A stretch of 64,000 nt of DNA, from positions 983,001 to 1,047,000 of the forward strand of contig NZ_CP140706.1 of NCBI RefSeq assembly GCF_034555375.1. The letters run 5' to 3'. The notes under the pieces are model-generated. The model was not told where the DNA came from. It ran no database searches and saw only the letters and a program-made list of their open reading frames with translations. The stretch's first letter is position 1, and each line of letters starts with the position of its first letter. Below, piece by piece: positions 1 through 11,400 of the stretch. The position numbers were made by a program, and so were the translations under genes. The DNA is from Pseudomonas sp. B33.4. GTDB taxonomy: Bacteria; Pseudomonadota; Gammaproteobacteria; Pseudomonadales; Pseudomonadaceae.

Positions 1-1256
1 CCGCTGTCGGTGACTTGCTTCAGGCCGCGTTTTTCGATGATCTCGTCTGCGCTGCCTTCGCCGTTGGCCATCGCTTCGAACACCACTTTGGCAATCTTGC
101 CGGAGATGGTGTTGTCCTTGATGCGTTGTAGCATGCCGCCCAACAGTTCAGCGGAAACCGGCGACTCGTCGATGTCCAGGCCTTGCTTGTTGAGCAGGCT
201 GCCCAACTCGACCATCACCCAGTTCGCCGCCAGTTTGGCGTCGCCGCCGATGGCTGCGACTTTCTCAAAGTAGTCGGCTTGCTCGCGGCTGGTGGCCAGC
301 ACGCTGGCGTCATAGACCGACAGACCGAATTGCTCCTGGAAGCGCTCGCGTTTTTGCGGCGGCAGTTCCGGCAGGGTGGCACGCACCTCGCCGAGGAACG
401 ATTCCTCGATAACCACCGGCAGCAGGTCCGGATCAGGGAAGTAACGGTAGTCGTTGGCTTCCTCTTTCGAACGCATCGGACGGGTTTCGTCCTTGTTCGG
501 ATCGTACAGACGGGTCTGCTGGATCACTTTGCCGCCGTCTTCGATCAGCTCGATCTGACGCTGGATCTCGGAGTTGATCGCCTTCTCGATGAAGCGGAAC
601 GAGTTGACGTTCTTGATCTCGCAGCGCGTGCCGAATTCAACCTGGCCTTTCGGACGGATCGACACGTTGCAGTCGCAACGCAGCGAGCCTTCGGCCATGT
701 TGCCGTCGCAGATACCGAGGTAACGCACCAGTGCGTGGATCGCCTTGACGTAAGCCACGGCTTCCTTGGCGCTGCGCATGTCCGGCTCGGAAACGATTTC
801 CAGCAGCGGCGTGCCGGCGCGGTTCAGGTCGATGCCGGTGGCACCGTTGAATTCTTCGTGCAGGCTCTTGCCGGCGTCTTCTTCCAGATGCGCGCGGGTA
901 ATGCCGACACGTTTGACGGTGCCGTCTTCCAGGGCGATGTCCAGGTGACCCTTGCCGACGATCGGCAATTCCATCTGGCTGATCTGATAGCCCTTCGGCA
1001 GATCCGGATAGAAGTAGTTTTTACGGGCGAACACGTTGTGCTGACCGATCTCGGCGTCAATCGCCAGACCGAACATCACCGCCATGCGCACCGCTTCCTG
1101 GTTCAGCACCGGCAACACGCCGGGCATGCCCAGATCGATCAGGCTGGCCTGGGTGTTCGGCTCGGAGCCGAATGTGGTGGAACTACCGGAAAAGATTTTC
1201 GATCGGGTAGTGAGCTGAGTGTGAATCTCCAGCCCGATCACGACTTCCCATTGCAT
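1..1256 (-). CDS. gatB: Asp/Glu-tRNA amidotransferase subunit B (3' end beyond window)
   Basis: GatB activates the side-chain carboxylate of mischarged Asp-tRNA(Asn) or Glu-tRNA(Gln) and amidates it with ammonia channelled from GatA. The protein starts [15 protein letters not shown], the typical GatB N-terminus, at the ATG complementary to 1254-1256. About 418 of the usual ~480 residues are visible. The missing part is the C-terminal tRNA-binding tail beyond the left edge. It is the last gene of gatC-gatA-gatB. It is separated from gatA by about 146 bp holding a large palindrome, whereas gatC and gatA are only 16 bp apart. Pseudomonads generally lack an asparaginyl-tRNA synthetase, so the complex should be essential for Asn-tRNA formation (family knowledge). 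Confidence 0.97.
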   Translation of the reverse strand, partial: MQWEVVIGLEIHTQLTTRSKIFSGSSTTFGSEPNTQASLIDLGMPGVLPVLNQEAVRMAVMFGLAIDAEIGQHNVFARKNYFYPDLPKGYQISQMELPIVGKGHLDIALEDGTVKRVGITRAHLEEDAGKSLHEEFNGATGIDLNRAGTPLLEIVSEPDMRSAKEAVAYVKAIHALVRYLGICDGNMAEGSLRCDCNVSIRPKGQVEFGTRCEIKNVNSFRFIEKAINSEIQRQIELIEDGGKVIQQTRLYDPNKDETRPMRSKEEANDYRYFPDPDLLPVVIEESFLGEVRATLPELPPQKRERFQEQFGLSVYDASVLATSREQADYFEKVAAIGGDAKLAANWVMVELGSLLNKQGLDIDESPVSAELLGGMLQRIKDNTISGKIAKVVFEAMANGEGSADEIIEKRGLKQVTDS

Positions 1257-1278
1257 GTGTGTCTCCTAGCCTTTTGCT

Positions 1279-1412
1279 GGGGATTTTGAAACGTCGCGAG
1301 CGAAGGTAGGGCAAGGCGAAAACTGGCGAGTAAGCGGAGTTGACTTTAGTCAATGAGCATTACGAGCCAGTTTTCAACGCAGCATTACCGAGCGCAGCAG
1401 TTTCAAAACCCC
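1279..1412. repeat. Imperfect palindromic intergenic element between gatA and gatB
   Basis: Nested inverted repeats fill the gatA-gatB gap. The outer arms are GGGGATTTTGAAAC (1279-1292) and GTTTCAAAACCCC (1400-1412). The inner arms are GAAAACTGGC (1318-1327) and GCCAGTTTTC (1366-1375). A small TTGACT/AGTCAA hairpin lies in the centre. The outer right arm overlaps the gatA stop codon (TGA complementary to 1403-1405). In the gatCAB mRNA it would fold into one long stem. It looks like a dispersed ERIC/IRU-type palindrome, but no second copy lies in this window, so its class is inferred. Confidence 0.6.
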
Positions 1413-2854
1413 TGCGGGGTGCGGGTGTGCCAGTCAGTGTGTAACTGATACTGGTGGGCAACGTTGAGCAAACGGCCTTCCTGGAAATACGGCGCGAGCA
1501 ATTGCACGCCAACCGGCAAACCGTCGACAAAACCGGCCGGCATCGACAGGCCCGGCAGGCCCGCGAGGTTGGCGGTGATGGTGTAGACGTCTTCCAGATA
1601 GGCTGCGACCGGGTCGCTGTTCTTGGCGCCAAGCTTCCAGGCCGGGTTCGGCGTGGTTGGGCCGAGGATGACGTCGACTTCATTAAAGGCCGCCATGAAG
1701 TCGTTCTTCACCAGGCGACGGATCTTCTGCGCTTTCAGGTAGTAGGCGTCGTAGTAACCGGCGGACAGCGCGTAGGCACCGACCATGATCCGGCGCTGGA
1801 CTTCCGGGCCGAAGCCTTCGCCACGGGAGCGTTTGTACAGGTCGATCAAGTCTTTCGGTTGCTCGCAGCGATGGCCGAAACGCACGCCGTCGAAACGCGA
1901 CAGGTTGGAAGAGGCTTCTGCCGGCGCGATCACGTAGTACGCAGGGATCGCGTGCTGCATGTTCGGCAGGCTGATTTCCTTGATCACGGCACCGAGCTTC
2001 TGCAGCTCTTTAATGCTGTTCTGGATCAGCTCGGCGATGCGCGGGTCGAGACCGGCGCTGAAGTATTCCTTCGGCACGCCGATGCGCAGGCCTTGCAGCG
2101 AATCGCCGAGGCTTGCGGAGTAATCCGGCACCGGCTCATCGATGCTGGTGGAGTCGTTCTGATCGAAGCCGGCCATACCTTGCAACAAAATTGCACAGTC
2201 TTCGGCCGTGCGCGCCAACGGACCGCCCTGATCGAGGCTGGAGGCGTAAGCGATCATGCCCCAGCGCGAAACACGACCGTAGGTCGGTTTCAGGCCGGTG
2301 AGGTTGGTGAATGCTGCCGGCTGACGAATCGAACCACCAGTGTCGGTGGCCGTCGCCGCGGGCAACAGACGAGCGGCAACTGCCGCCGCCGAACCACCGG
2401 ACGAGCCACCCGGAACGTGTTCCAGGTTCCACGGGTTTTTCACCGCGCCGTACCAGCTCGACTCGTTGGCCGAACCCATGGCGAATTCGTCCATGTTGGT
2501 CTTGCCCAGGGTCACAGCGCCGGCAGCCGCCAGTTTTGCAACCACGGTGGCGTCGTACGGAGCCTTGAAGTTGTCGAGCATCTTCGAGCCGCAGCTGGTG
2601 CGAATGCCCTGGGTGCAGAACAGGTCTTTGTGAGCGATCGGCGCACCGAGCAGGGCGCCGCTCTCACCGTTGGCGCGGCGTGCATCGGCGGCTTTCGCCT
2701 GCTCGAGGGCCAGCTCTTCGGTGAGGCTGATGAAACTGTTGAGCTGCGGATCAAGCTGGGTAATACGCGCCAGCAGGACCTTGGTCAGCTCTTCGGAGGA
2801 AAACTTTTTATCGGCGAGACCGCGGGCGATCTCGGCCAGAGTCATTTGATGCAT
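1403..2854 (-). CDS. gatA: Asp/Glu-tRNA amidotransferase subunit A (glutaminase)
   Basis: GatA hydrolyses glutamine and passes ammonia to GatB. The 483-residue protein has the amidase signature: a catalytic Lys region around AHKDLF near residue 77, the Gly/Ser-rich [14 protein letters not shown] stretch near 150, and the [13 protein letters not shown] segment carrying the catalytic Ser about 20 residues further on. Length is normal. The ATG at 2854 has a GGGAAAGAG purine tract just upstream. A second in-frame ATG lies three codons later. The stop codon lies inside the palindromic element that separates it from gatB. Confidence 0.97.
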   Translation of the reverse strand: MHQMTLAEIARGLADKKFSSEELTKVLLARITQLDPQLNSFISLTEELALEQAKAADARRANGESGALLGAPIAHKDLFCTQGIRTSCGSKMLDNFKAPYDATVVAKLAAAGAVTLGKTNMDEFAMGSANESSWYGAVKNPWNLEHVPGGSSGGSAAAVAARLLPAATATDTGGSIRQPAAFTNLTGLKPTYGRVSRWGMIAYASSLDQGGPLARTAEDCAILLQGMAGFDQNDSTSIDEPVPDYSASLGDSLQGLRIGVPKEYFSAGLDPRIAELIQNSIKELQKLGAVIKEISLPNMQHAIPAYYVIAPAEASSNLSRFDGVRFGHRCEQPKDLIDLYKRSRGEGFGPEVQRRIMVGAYALSAGYYDAYYLKAQKIRRLVKNDFMAAFNEVDVILGPTTPNPAWKLGAKNSDPVAAYLEDVYTITANLAGLPGLSMPAGFVDGLPVGVQLLAPYFQEGRLLNVAHQYQLHTDWHTRTPQGF

Positions 2855-2870
2855 TGCAGGCTCTTTCCCT

Positions 2871-3158
2871 TTAGTCGATGACTTTCGGAACCAGATACAG
2901 GCCGTTTTCGACCGCTGGTGCGATGGACTGGTAGGCCTCGCGGTGATTGCTCTCGGTCACGACGTCGACGCGCAGGCGCTGACTGGCTTCCAGCGGGTGG
3001 GCCAGAGGCTCGATTCCGTCGGTATTAACAGCCTGCATTTCGTCGACCAGACCGAGAATGCTGTTGAGAGCGGAAGTAATGTGTGGAAGATCGGCATCAT
3101 TGAGGCCAAGGCAGGCCAGATGAGCGATTTTTTCCACGTCGGAGCGTTCTAGCGCCAT
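2871..3158 (-). CDS. gatC: Asp/Glu-tRNA amidotransferase subunit C
   Basis: GatC is the small (95 residue) stabilising subunit that wraps around the GatA-GatB interface. The N-terminus [19 protein letters not shown] and the later [19 protein letters not shown] segment match the family. It is first in the minus-strand gatCAB operon, 16 bp from gatA. It is divergent from mreB across about 210 bp that must carry both promoters. Confidence 0.97.
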   Translation of the reverse strand: MALERSDVEKIAHLACLGLNDADLPHITSALNSILGLVDEMQAVNTDGIEPLAHPLEASQRLRVDVVTESNHREAYQSIAPAVENGLYLVPKVID

Positions 3159-3357
3159 CGGGATTCTCCAGTGGAAAACAGAACGGACGGCGTCCGTGTG
3201 TTAGATTGTCGGAACACTACCGCACTTCTACGGTCATAAGGCCGCGATTGTGGGGCTTGGTGCACAGAAAAGCGGCCAATTTAACATATTGGCGCCTTGC
3301 CCAAAATCCCTGTCGTTGTTAGAGTTTGCCGCACTTTTTTACCCACGCGTTGCCTAG

Positions 3358-4407
<1,050 letters not shown>

Positions 4408-4437
4408 GTCGCCGAGTGCAATACGTGGGTGAACGCG

Positions 4438-4463
4438 CAGGCAGCACTTTGCAGTGCTGCCTG
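4438..4463 (+). terminator. Hairpin between mreB and mreC (attenuator or processing site)
   Basis: Perfect 11-bp stem CAGGCAGCACT / AGTGCTGCCTG with a TTGC loop. It is followed by TTGGCGTTTATC rather than a clean T-run, so it would be a weak terminator at best. It could stabilise mreB mRNA or lower mreCD expression. Confidence 0.5.
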
Positions 4464-4548
4464 TTGGCGTTTATCTTCTGTCAGTCTTCATCCAGGCCGG
4501 TTTGATGCCGTATGAATAAACAGAACATTTGCCTGGGAGGAGCGGCTT

Positions 4549-5685
4549 ATTAAACCGCTTTTCGCCAAAGGCCCTTCGTTGGGTGTGCGCCTGTTGGTGC
4601 TGGCCGTGCTGTCGGTCGCGCTGATGGTGGTCGATGCCCGCTTCGACTTGCTCAAGCCCGCGCGCAAACAAGCGTCGCTGGTGTTGATGGACGCCTACTG
4701 GATTACCGACCTGCCGGGACGCCTGTGGGAAGGGATTGCCAGCCAGTTCGGCAGTCGCACCGAACTTGTCGCCGAAAACGAAAAACTCAAAACCGAAAAC
4801 CTGCTGTATCAGGGTCGCATGCAAAAGCTTGCCGCCCTTACCGAGCAGAATGTTCGGCTGCGCGAGTTGCTCAATTCCTCTGCGCTGGTCAACGAAAAGG
4901 TCGAAGTGGCCGAGCTGATCGGCATGGACCCTAATCCCTTCACCCATCGCATCATCATCAATAAAGGTGAGCGCGATGGCGTGGTGCTCGGGCAGCCGGT
5001 GCTCGATGCGCGCGGTCTGATGGGTCAGGTAGTCGAGTTGATGCCTTACACCTCCCGTGTATTGCTGTTGACCGATACCACCCACAGCATTCCTGTACAA
5101 GTCAACCGTAACGGTCTGCGGGCTATTGCCAGCGGCACCGGTAACCCGGAGCGCCTGGAACTGCGTCACGTCGCCGACACGGCCGATATCAAGGAAGGCG
5201 ATCTGCTGGTCAGTTCCGGTCTCGGCCAGCGCTTCCCGGCCGGTTATCCAGTCGCCACGGTGAAGGAAGTCATCCACGATTCCGGCCAGCCGTTCGCGAT
5301 CGTACGCGCCGTGCCGACTGCCGCACTCAACCGTAGCCGCTACCTGCTGCTGGTGTTCAGCGACAACCGCACCGCCGAAGAGCGCGCCAACGATGCTGCG
5401 CAAGCCCAGGAAAATCTTGATGCCTTTGGCGGTGGCCCGATTATTCCGGCCACCGTGCCGAAGACCGTAACCCCACCTGGCGCGACGGCGGCGCCAGTCA
5501 CTGCCACGCCGGCAGTGCCTGCGGCCAGTGCGGCGCCGGCCAAACCGGCTGCGAGCAAACCGCCAGCGGCAGCCAAACCACCGGCGACGCCGGCGGCAAG
5601 TAAACCTCCAGCTGCCCAGCCCGCTGCACGACCTGCGGCCAAACCGCCTGTCGGCGCACCGGCGACAACCGGGAGACAAGAATAA
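4549..5685 (+). CDS. mreC: Rod shape-determining protein MreC, probable ATT start
   Basis: MreC is a periplasmic coiled-coil protein anchored by one N-terminal helix. It links MreB filaments to PBP2/RodA. The frame has no ATG or GTG near its N-terminus. The first conventional start is TTG at 4579 (GVRLLVLAVLS onward). Family-like residues IKPLFAKGPS lie upstream in frame, and the ATT at 4549 is preceded by a strong GGGAGGAG (4535-4542) at ideal spacing, so I place the start there. Order: transmembrane helix (~residues 12-30), coiled coil (~65-105), beta-rich MreC core (~110-275), then a ~75-residue Pro/Ala/Lys-rich, probably disordered C-tail. It overlaps mreD by one base. Confidence 0.9.
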   Translation: MKPLFAKGPSLGVRLLVLAVLSVALMVVDARFDLLKPARKQASLVLMDAYWITDLPGRLWEGIASQFGSRTELVAENEKLKTENLLYQGRMQKLAALTEQNVRLRELLNSSALVNEKVEVAELIGMDPNPFTHRIIINKGERDGVVLGQPVLDARGLMGQVVELMPYTSRVLLLTDTTHSIPVQVNRNGLRAIASGTGNPERLELRHVADTADIKEGDLLVSSGLGQRFPAGYPVATVKEVIHDSGQPFAIVRAVPTAALNRSRYLLLVFSDNRTAEERANDAAQAQENLDAFGGGPIIPATVPKTVTPPGATAAPVTATPAVPAASAAPAKPAASKPPAAAKPPATPAASKPPAAQPAARPAAKPPVGAPATTGRQE

Positions 5686-6176
5686 TGGTCGGGGCTACCG
5701 CATCGCGAAACGGCTGGATTGTCTGGCTGACGTTTCTTGTTGGCCTGTTGCTCAGCGTGTCACCGTTGCCGATTTTCATGGAGATCCTGCGCCCGTTATG
5801 GCTGGCCTTGCTCCTGACATTCTGGGCTCTGTACATGCCGCACACGGTCGGCATGGTCACCGCGTTCTGCCTGGGCCTGGCCGAAGACGTGCTGCAGGGC
5901 GACTTGTTCGGTCAGAACGCGCTGATCCTGACCTTGATCACGTTCCTGGTGCTGTCGTTGCAGCAACGCCTGCGAATGTTCCCCATGTGGCAGCAGTGCC
6001 TGGTGATTCTGGTGATCTTCGGCCTCGCGCAACTGGTGCAATTGTGGCTCAGCGCCTTGACCGGCAACCGTCAGCCAACGTTGGCACTGGTGCTTCCGGC
6101 GCTGGTCAGTGCCTTGCTCTGGCCTTGGGTCAGCTTTGCCCTACGCGGATTGCGCCGACGCTACAAAATCAATTGA
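5685..6176 (+). CDS. mreD: Rod shape-determining membrane protein MreD
   Basis: A 163-residue, highly hydrophobic protein with about five predicted membrane helices. MreD is the integral inner-membrane partner of MreC in the elongasome. The start overlaps the last base of the mreC stop codon (TAATG), implying translational coupling. Size and position are standard for the family. Confidence 0.95.
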   Translation: MVGATASRNGWIVWLTFLVGLLLSVSPLPIFMEILRPLWLALLLTFWALYMPHTVGMVTAFCLGLAEDVLQGDLFGQNALILTLITFLVLSLQQRLRMFPMWQQCLVILVIFGLAQLVQLWLSALTGNRQPTLALVLPALVSALLWPWVSFALRGLRRRYKIN

Positions 6177-6213
6177 GCCGGTGAAGCAGGGCACTGAACA
6201 GGGAGATGTTTTG

Positions 6214-6810
6214 ATGAAGCCGCTTTACCTCGCCTCCGGATCGCCGCGTCGCCGTGAATTGCTCACGCAGATCGGCATTGCGTTTACCGCCATCAGTGCG
6301 GATATCGACGAAACCCCATTAACTGACGAATCGCCGTCGGCCTATGTCGAACGGCTGGCGCGCGGCAAGGCCGAGGCCGGGCGCCGTAGCGTCGTGTCTG
6401 CTCAGCCATTCTGCGTGCTGGGTGCCGACACCGCCGTGGTGCTGGACGGCAAAATTCTTGGCAAACCGGTGGACGAAGCCGATGCATGCGCCATGCTGAT
6501 GATGTTGTCCGGCAAGGAGCATGAAGTGCTGACCGCCATCGCCGTGCTCGAAGGCGAGCGTTGCGAGTCACGGGTGGTGCGCAGTCTGGTGCGGTTCCGG
6601 CCGATCAACGGCGATGAAGCTGCCGCCTATTGGGCCAGCGGTGAACCGCATGACAAGGCCGGCGGCTATGGTATTCAGGGGCTCGGTGCGGTGTTTGTCG
6701 CCGGGCTCAATGGCAGTTACTCGGCAGTCGTCGGGCTGCCTGTTTGCGAAACCGCAGAACTGTTGGGCCATTTCGGCATACCCTGTTGGCAAAACCTGAA
6801 CGCGCAATAA
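6214..6810 (+). CDS. maf: Maf-like nucleoside triphosphate pyrophosphatase
   Basis: Maf proteins hydrolyse non-canonical or modified NTPs and dTTP/UTP to monophosphates (house-cleaning). The 198-residue protein starts [17 protein letters not shown], with the SxSPRR substrate-binding motif at residues 8-13. It contains [12 protein letters not shown] (the catalytic Asp region) and the GGYGIQG motif near residue 150. The ATG at 6214 is preferred over upstream in-frame codons because of the motif position and the AGGGAG purine run about 8 bases before it. It sits between mreD and rng, the usual Pseudomonas order. Confidence 0.95.
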   Translation: MKPLYLASGSPRRRELLTQIGIAFTAISADIDETPLTDESPSAYVERLARGKAEAGRRSVVSAQPFCVLGADTAVVLDGKILGKPVDEADACAMLMMLSGKEHEVLTAIAVLEGERCESRVVRSLVRFRPINGDEAAAYWASGEPHDKAGGYGIQGLGAVFVAGLNGSYSAVVGLPVCETAELLGHFGIPCWQNLNAQ

Positions 6811-6868
6811 GCGTCGTACGAATCCAGATGCGGCCATTATCGTGAACATGCCTGAACGAGATCCTGCC

Positions 6869-8326
6869 ATGAGTGAAGAGATTCTGATCAACATCACGCC
6901 GATGGAGTCGCGCGTGGCGGTGGTCGAAAACGGTGTGCTGCAAGAAGTCCACGTCGAGCGCACGCAAAAACGCGGGATCGTCGGCAACATCTATAAAGGC
7001 AAGATTGTTCGGGTACTGCCGGGCATGCAGGCCGCGTTCGTCGACATCGGCCTGGATCGCGCGGCATTCATTCACGCCGCCGAAATCTCCCTGCGCGAAG
7101 GCCCAGCGGTGGAAAGCATCAGTGCACTGGTGCACGAAGGCCAGAGCCTGGTGGTGCAAGTCACCAAGGATCCGATCGGTTCCAAAGGCGCGCGCCTGAC
7201 TACGCAGTTGTCGATTCCGTCGCGCTATCTGGTCTATATGCCACGTACCGCTCACGTCGGTATCTCGCTGAAAATCGAAGACGAAGCCGAACGCGAACGC
7301 CTCAAGCAGGTGGTCAGCGATTGTGTGGCCAAGGAAGGGATCAAGGAGGCGGGCGGTTTCATTTTGCGCACCGCCGCCGAAGGCGCTGGCGCCGATGAAA
7401 TCCTCATGGACATCCGTTATCTGCGACGCCTGTGGGATCAGATCAACGAGCAGATCAAAACCATCGGCGCGCCGAGCGTGATTTACGAAGACCTCGGTCT
7501 GGCGTTGCGTACGTTGCGTGACCTGGTCAACCCGAAAATCGAGAAGATCCGTATCGACTCGCGGGAAACCTTCCAGAAAACCACGCAGTTCGTCGCCGAA
7601 CTGATGCCGGAAATCGCCGATCGTCTGGAACACTACCCGGGTGAACGACCGATTTTCGACCTGTACGGCGTCGAAGACGAAATCCAGAAAGCCCTCGAAC
7701 GCAAGGTGCCGCTGAAATCCGGTGGCTATCTGGTGGTGGATCCGGCGGAAGCCATGACTACCATCGATGTGAACACCGGCGCGTTCGTTGGTCATCGCAA
7801 CCTTGAAGAAACCATCTTCAAGACCAATCTCGAAGCCGCTACCGCGATTGCCCGACAAATGCGCCTGCGCAATCTGGGCGGGATCATCATCATCGACTTC
7901 ATCGACATGGAAGATGAAGAGCACCAGCGCCAGGTGCTGCGCACTTTGGAAAAACAACTGGAGCGCGATCACGCCAAGACCAACATCATCGGCATTACCG
8001 AGTTGGGCCTGGTGCAGATGACCCGCAAGCGCACCCGCGAAAGTCTCGAACAAGTGCTGTGTGAACCGTGCAGCAGCTGTCAGGGGCGCGGCAAGCTGAA
8101 AACCCCGGAAACCATCTGTTACGAGATCTTCCGCGAGATCTTGCGTGAAGCTCGCGCCTATCAGGCCGAGGGGTATAGGGTGTTGGCGAATCAGAAAGTG
8201 GTCGATCGTTTGCTGGATGAAGAATCCGGTAACGTCGCCGAGCTTGAAGGGTTTATCGGTCGCACCATACGCTTCCAGGTGGAAACCATGTATTCCCAGG
8301 AACAATATGACGTGGTGCTGCTCTGA
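6869..8326 (+). CDS. rng: Ribonuclease G
   Basis: RNase G is a 5'-end-sensing endoribonuclease that matures the 16S rRNA 5' end and degrades some mRNAs. The 485-residue protein starts MSEEILINITPMESRVAVVE. Next comes an S1 RNA-binding insert (about 38-125), then the catalytic domain with TIDVNTGAFVGHRNLEET and GGIIIIDFIDM carrying the metal-binding Asp residues. The Zn-link motif CEPCSSCQGRG lies near residue 400. An upstream in-frame GTG (6842) exists, but the family N-terminus is at 6869. Confidence 0.97.
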   Translation: MSEEILINITPMESRVAVVENGVLQEVHVERTQKRGIVGNIYKGKIVRVLPGMQAAFVDIGLDRAAFIHAAEISLREGPAVESISALVHEGQSLVVQVTKDPIGSKGARLTTQLSIPSRYLVYMPRTAHVGISLKIEDEAERERLKQVVSDCVAKEGIKEAGGFILRTAAEGAGADEILMDIRYLRRLWDQINEQIKTIGAPSVIYEDLGLALRTLRDLVNPKIEKIRIDSRETFQKTTQFVAELMPEIADRLEHYPGERPIFDLYGVEDEIQKALERKVPLKSGGYLVVDPAEAMTTIDVNTGAFVGHRNLEETIFKTNLEAATAIARQMRLRNLGGIIIIDFIDMEDEEHQRQVLRTLEKQLERDHAKTNIIGITELGLVQMTRKRTRESLEQVLCEPCSSCQGRGKLKTPETICYEIFREILREARAYQAEGYRVLANQKVVDRLLDEESGNVAELEGFIGRTIRFQVETMYSQEQYDVVLL

Positions 8327-8401
8327 TCCCCTGCGTCACGTTTATTCCACCGCGGCTGGCCTCAGCTTTTCGCAGTATTTTTGCCATGGGAGCCATCTGA
8401 C

Positions 8402-11400
8402 ATGGAGCGTCTGACACGCATTCTGGCCGCACTCACCCGTTGGGGGCTGGGCCTGTGCGCGTTGGTTCTGGTGTTGATGGCGTTGTACGTCAGTCTTGGC
8501 CGTGAGCTGACCCCGCTGGTGGCCGAATATCGTGCCGATATAGAAGACAAGGCCAGCGCCGCCCTCGGCATGCCGTTGCAGATCGGCGAACTGGAAGGCA
8601 ACTGGAGCGGTTTTGCGCCGATCCTGCTGGCCCATGATGTGATGGTCGGCGACGGCGCCAATGCCTTGCGTCTGGACCGCGTGCGAGCGGTACCGGACCT
8701 CTGGGCCAGTCTGTTGGCTCGCGAAGTGCGTATTGCCCACCTTGAACTCAACGGTCTGAAAATCAGCCTTAAAGAGGCAGAAGACGGCAGTTGGGCGCTG
8801 GAAGGTTTGCCGGTGCAGAACGACCAGCCGCTCGATCCGCAGCAGTTGTTCAATCGCTCGCAGATGATTCAGCAACTGTCGGTGCTCGACAGTCAGGTGA
8901 CCTTGCAGCCGCAGGATCACGCGCCGCTGACGCTCACGTATGTCGGTCTTAATCTGAAAACCGGCGCCAGCCGGCAGCGGCTCGATGCCCGTTTGACCCT
9001 GCCGGATGGCCAGCCTGTTGCACTGAGCCTGCGCACGCGAATTCGCCCTGAGCAATGGCAGGACAGTGTGATCGATGGCTATGCCAGCCTGCCGCAAAGC
9101 GACTGGTCGAAGTGGCTGCCGGAACGCCTTACTCAGCAATGGAATTTTTCCGAGATCAAGGCCGGTGGTGAACTCTGGGTCAACTGGGCCAAGGGCACAC
9201 TGCAAAGTGCGGCGCTTCGTTTGAATGCGCCGCAATTGACCGGCGCGTATGCCGATCGCAAGCCGATCCAGATCAATAATCTGGCGCTTAATGCCTACTA
9301 CGAGAACAGTGCCGAGGGCGCGACCCTCACCCTCGATTCGCTGGCGATGAATTTCGCTGAAAACCGTTGGGAGTCTCATGTACAGCTGAAGCAGACGCGC
9401 GCGACCGACAAGGTGGCCGAGCTCTGGCACTTGCAGGCGGATCGTCTCGATCTGACCCCGATCACTCCACTGCTGAATGCCTTGGGGCCGTTACCACAAG
9501 GTTTCGCCACGGCCGTTGATCATTTGAACGTCACTGGTGGTCTGCGCAACGTGCTGCTGGATTTTCGCCCCAACGCCACCGATGGCAACAAATTCAGCTT
9601 CGCGACCAATCTGGACAATGTCGGTTTCGACGCCTACCACGGCGCTCCGGCAGCACGAAACGTCAGCGGCAGCCTCAGCGGCAACCTCGACGGTGGCGAA
9701 TTGCGCATGGACAGCAAGGATTTTGTCCTGCACCTCGACCCGATTTTCGCCAAGCCATGGCGGTACATTCAGGCCAACGCCCGCCTGACCTGGAAACTCG
9801 ATAAAGACGGCTTCACCCTGATCGCGCCGTACCTGAAGGTGCTCGGCGAAGAGGGCAAGATTGCCGGTGATTTCCTGATTCGTCTGCATTTCGACCATAG
9901 CCAGGAAGATTACATGGACCTGCGGGTCGGTCTGGTCGAGGGCGACGGTCGCTACACCGCCAAATACCTGCCCGAAGTCCTCAGTCCGGCGCTCGATGAG
10001 TGGCTGCGTACCGCGATCCTCAAAGGCGCAGTCGATCAGGGTTTCTTCCAGTATCAGGGCTCGCTGAACAAGAACGCCGGGGAGGCCGACCGCAGCATCA
10101 GTCTGTTCTTCAAAGTGCATGACGCTGAACTGGCCTTCCAGCCAGGCTGGCCGCACGTGAGCAAGGTCAGTGGTGACGTGTTCATCGAAGACAGCGGTGT
10201 GCGGATCTGGGCCGACAAGGGCCAGTTGCTCGACACGCAGGTCAGCGATGTCTTCGTCAATATTCCCCACGTACCGGCCGGGCAACACACGCACATGTAT
10301 CTCGATGGCGGCTTTGCCGGCGGCCTCGGCGATGGCCTGAAAATTCTTCAGGACGCCCCGATCGGCACCGGTGAAACCTTCGCCGGTTGGGAAGGCGCGG
10401 GCGATCTGCAAGGCAAGCTTAAACTCGATATCCCGCTGGACAAGGGCGGCGACCAGCCAAAAATCCTCGTCGACTTCAAAACGGCCAACGCGCGCCTGAA
10501 ACTGGTTGAGCCGAAGCTGGAACTGACTCAGCTCAAAGGCGATTTCCGCTTTGATAGTGCCAAAGGACTCAGCGGGCAGAACATCGCGGCGCGTGCATTC
10601 GACAAGCCCGTGACTGCGCAAATTTTCGCTGATGGCAGCCCCGGCAAACTGAAGACACGGGTTGCGGCATCCGGTCAGGTCGAAGTGAAGAAACTCACCG
10701 ACTGGCTGGGTGTGACGCAACCATTGCCGGTTTCCGGAACCATTCCTTACCAGTTGCAGTTGAATCTGGACGGCGCCGACAGCCAGTTGATGGTCAGTTC
10801 CAGCATGAAAGGCGTGGCGGTGGATCTGCCGGCGCCGTTCGGCATGGCGGCAGATGTCGGTCGCGACACGGTGTTTCGCATGACCCTGCAGGGGCAGGAG
10901 CGGCGTTACTGGGTCAATTACGATCAACTGGCCAATTTCACCTTTGCCGCGCCGCCGAGCAATTTTGCCGATGGCCGTGGCGAGTTGTTCCTTGGAGCCG
11001 GCGAAGCGGTGCTGCCGGGCGCCAAAGGCTTGCGGATTCGCGGTGTGCTCTCGGAGCTGGACGTCGCGCCGTGGCAGGATCTGGTCAATAAATACGCCGG
11101 ACAGGATCCGGGTGGCAGCGCCAAGCAATTGCTCAACAGTGCTGATTTCAAGGTCGGCAAACTCACGGCATTCGGGACTACGCTGGATCAGGCGTCGATG
11201 CAGCTCAATCGCAAGCCGGGTACATGGAATCTGTCCCTCGACAGTCAACAGGCGAAAGGCTCGGCGAGCCTGCCGGACGCCAAGGGCGTGCCGATTGCCG
11301 TCAATCTGCAGTACGTGAAACTGCCAGCGCCGGACCCGACGGTTCAGGCTGACGAGAATTCGCCGGATCCGTTGGTTTCGGTCGATCCGACGAAAATTCC

